This document shows positions 33,594 to 34,194 of a DNA stretch of 34,194 nucleotides, one piece after another (within the stretch, counting starts at the first letter, position 1; every line of letters begins with the position of its first letter). Both the position numbers and the translations under genes were made by a program. Under the pieces are notes generated by a model. That model was not told where the DNA came from, ran no database searches, and saw only the letters and a list, made by a program, of their open reading frames with translations. The stretch is taken from NCBI GenBank assembly GCA_028293565.1, contig JAQGON010000109.1, positions 1 through 34,194 on the forward strand, in the 5' to 3' direction. The DNA comes from Verrucomicrobiota bacterium. Its GTDB lineage: Bacteria; Verrucomicrobiota; Verrucomicrobiia; Opitutales; Opitutaceae.

Positions 33594-34194
33594 ATGAGTT
33601 CAGTCATGCAAGAGTTGCTCGCCCAGTCGGCCTTCGATAAATTGAAGGAAGGCGCCATCGTCCCGGGCACCATCACCGAAATCCGCCAGAATGAAGTTGT
33701 CGTCGACATCGGCGGCAAATCCGAAGGCCTGGTCCCCGCCAACGAATTCCTCGACATCGGAGAGCTGCAGATCGGCTCCACGATCGAGGTGCTGGTCCAG
33801 AAGCTCGAGGACAAGAACGGCGCGCCCGTCCTTTCCTTCGACCTGGCCGAGCAGAAGAAAAACTGGGACAACATCCTGACCAAATTCCCCGAAGGCTCCG
33901 TCGTTTCGGGCCGGGTCAAGGCGAAGGTCAAGGGCGGCCTGATCATCAGCATCGGCGTCGATGCCTTCATGCCGGCCTCGCACATCGACGTGCAGCCGCC
34001 GAAGAACCTCGATCAGTACGTGGGCCAGACCTACGACTTCAAGGTTCTCAAAATCACTCTCGACCGGAAGAACATCGTCCTCTCCCGCCGCGAGCTCATC
34101 GAGGAGCAGCGCACCAGCAAGCGCCGCAACCTGCTCGAGAGCATCCAGCCCGGCCAGGTCCGCAAGGGCGTCGTCAAGAACATCACCGATTTCG
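33594..34194 (+). CDS. rpsA: 30S ribosomal protein S1, N-terminal part
   Basis: About 200 residues are present and the frame runs off the right edge. It starts MSSVMQELLAQSAFDKL at ATG 33594 (ATG 33606 is a second possibility). The first S1 RNA-binding repeat reads GAIVPGTITEIRQNEVVVDIG with KSEGLVPANEF; the second reads GSVVSGRVKAKVKGGLIISIG with DAFMPASHID; a third begins at GQVRKGVVKNITDF. Successive S1 repeats of this kind are diagnostic of RpsA, which helps bind mRNA to the 30S subunit. Confidence 0.93.
   Translation, partial: MSSVMQELLAQSAFDKLKEGAIVPGTITEIRQNEVVVDIGGKSEGLVPANEFLDIGELQIGSTIEVLVQKLEDKNGAPVLSFDLAEQKKNWDNILTKFPEGSVVSGRVKAKVKGGLIISIGVDAFMPASHIDVQPPKNLDQYVGQTYDFKVLKITLDRKNIVLSRRELIEEQRTSKRRNLLESIQPGQVRKGVVKNITDF

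Overview
The window reads as a chromosome segment of a high-GC (roughly 65%, estimated by eye) member of the Verrucomicrobia, most likely an Opitutus-like lineage. This is an inference. It rests on a four-gene cluster (22580-27793) whose order and protein types resemble the pilus-like Amuc_1101-1100-1099-1098 locus of Akkermansia as I remember it, on a cyanobacterial-type DHNA-CoA thioesterase beside menC-menE, and on abundant palindromic intergenic repeats. There are no phage, transposase, CRISPR, tRNA or rRNA genes. This is mostly housekeeping DNA, and its oddities lie in repeats, two divergent purine enzymes and the pilus-like cluster.

Layout. 1-425: 3' end of folC. 426-560: an 83-bp palindrome. 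561-4266 (minus): guaB then purA, the two enzymes that draw IMP into GMP and AMP, separated by a 246-bp tandem duplication. 4347-6943: menaquinone genes menC-menE, with a DHNA-CoA thioesterase-like gene convergent to them. 7068-8822: polX. 8836-11777 (minus): ExeA-like ATPase, GspB-like protein and an undecaprenyl-phosphate sugar transferase, probably for surface polysaccharide or secretion. 11954-18071 (plus): an FtsB-like divisome protein, a UDP-sugar pyrophosphorylase, a phosphohexomutase, a Gfo/Idh oxidoreductase and a D-2-hydroxyacid dehydrogenase. 18152-21755 (minus): pyruvate dehydrogenase pdhA-pdhB-pdhC. 21933-22448 (minus): a Nudix hydrolase.

22580-27793 (plus): a compact set encoding a PilM/PilN fusion, a PilO-like protein, a PilP-like membrane-anchored protein and a secretin. 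Together these would form the inner-membrane platform and outer-membrane pore of a type IV pilus or type II secretion-like machine. 27865-28746: a stand-alone 5'-3' exonuclease. 28747-29500: a repeat-rich stretch with one small unknown gene. 29517-30266 (minus): an orphan OmpR-type response regulator with a recognisable promoter. 30380-33238 (plus): long-form hisG, then aguB-aguA, which convert agmatine to putrescine. 33239-33593: a long non-coding leader. From 33594: the start of rpsA, running off the window.

The items most worth a second look are the 49-bp palindromic element inserted in frame in menC, the divergent PurA next to an IMPDH with an unusual active-site substitution, the pilus-like cluster, and the families of inverted repeats at gene ends.
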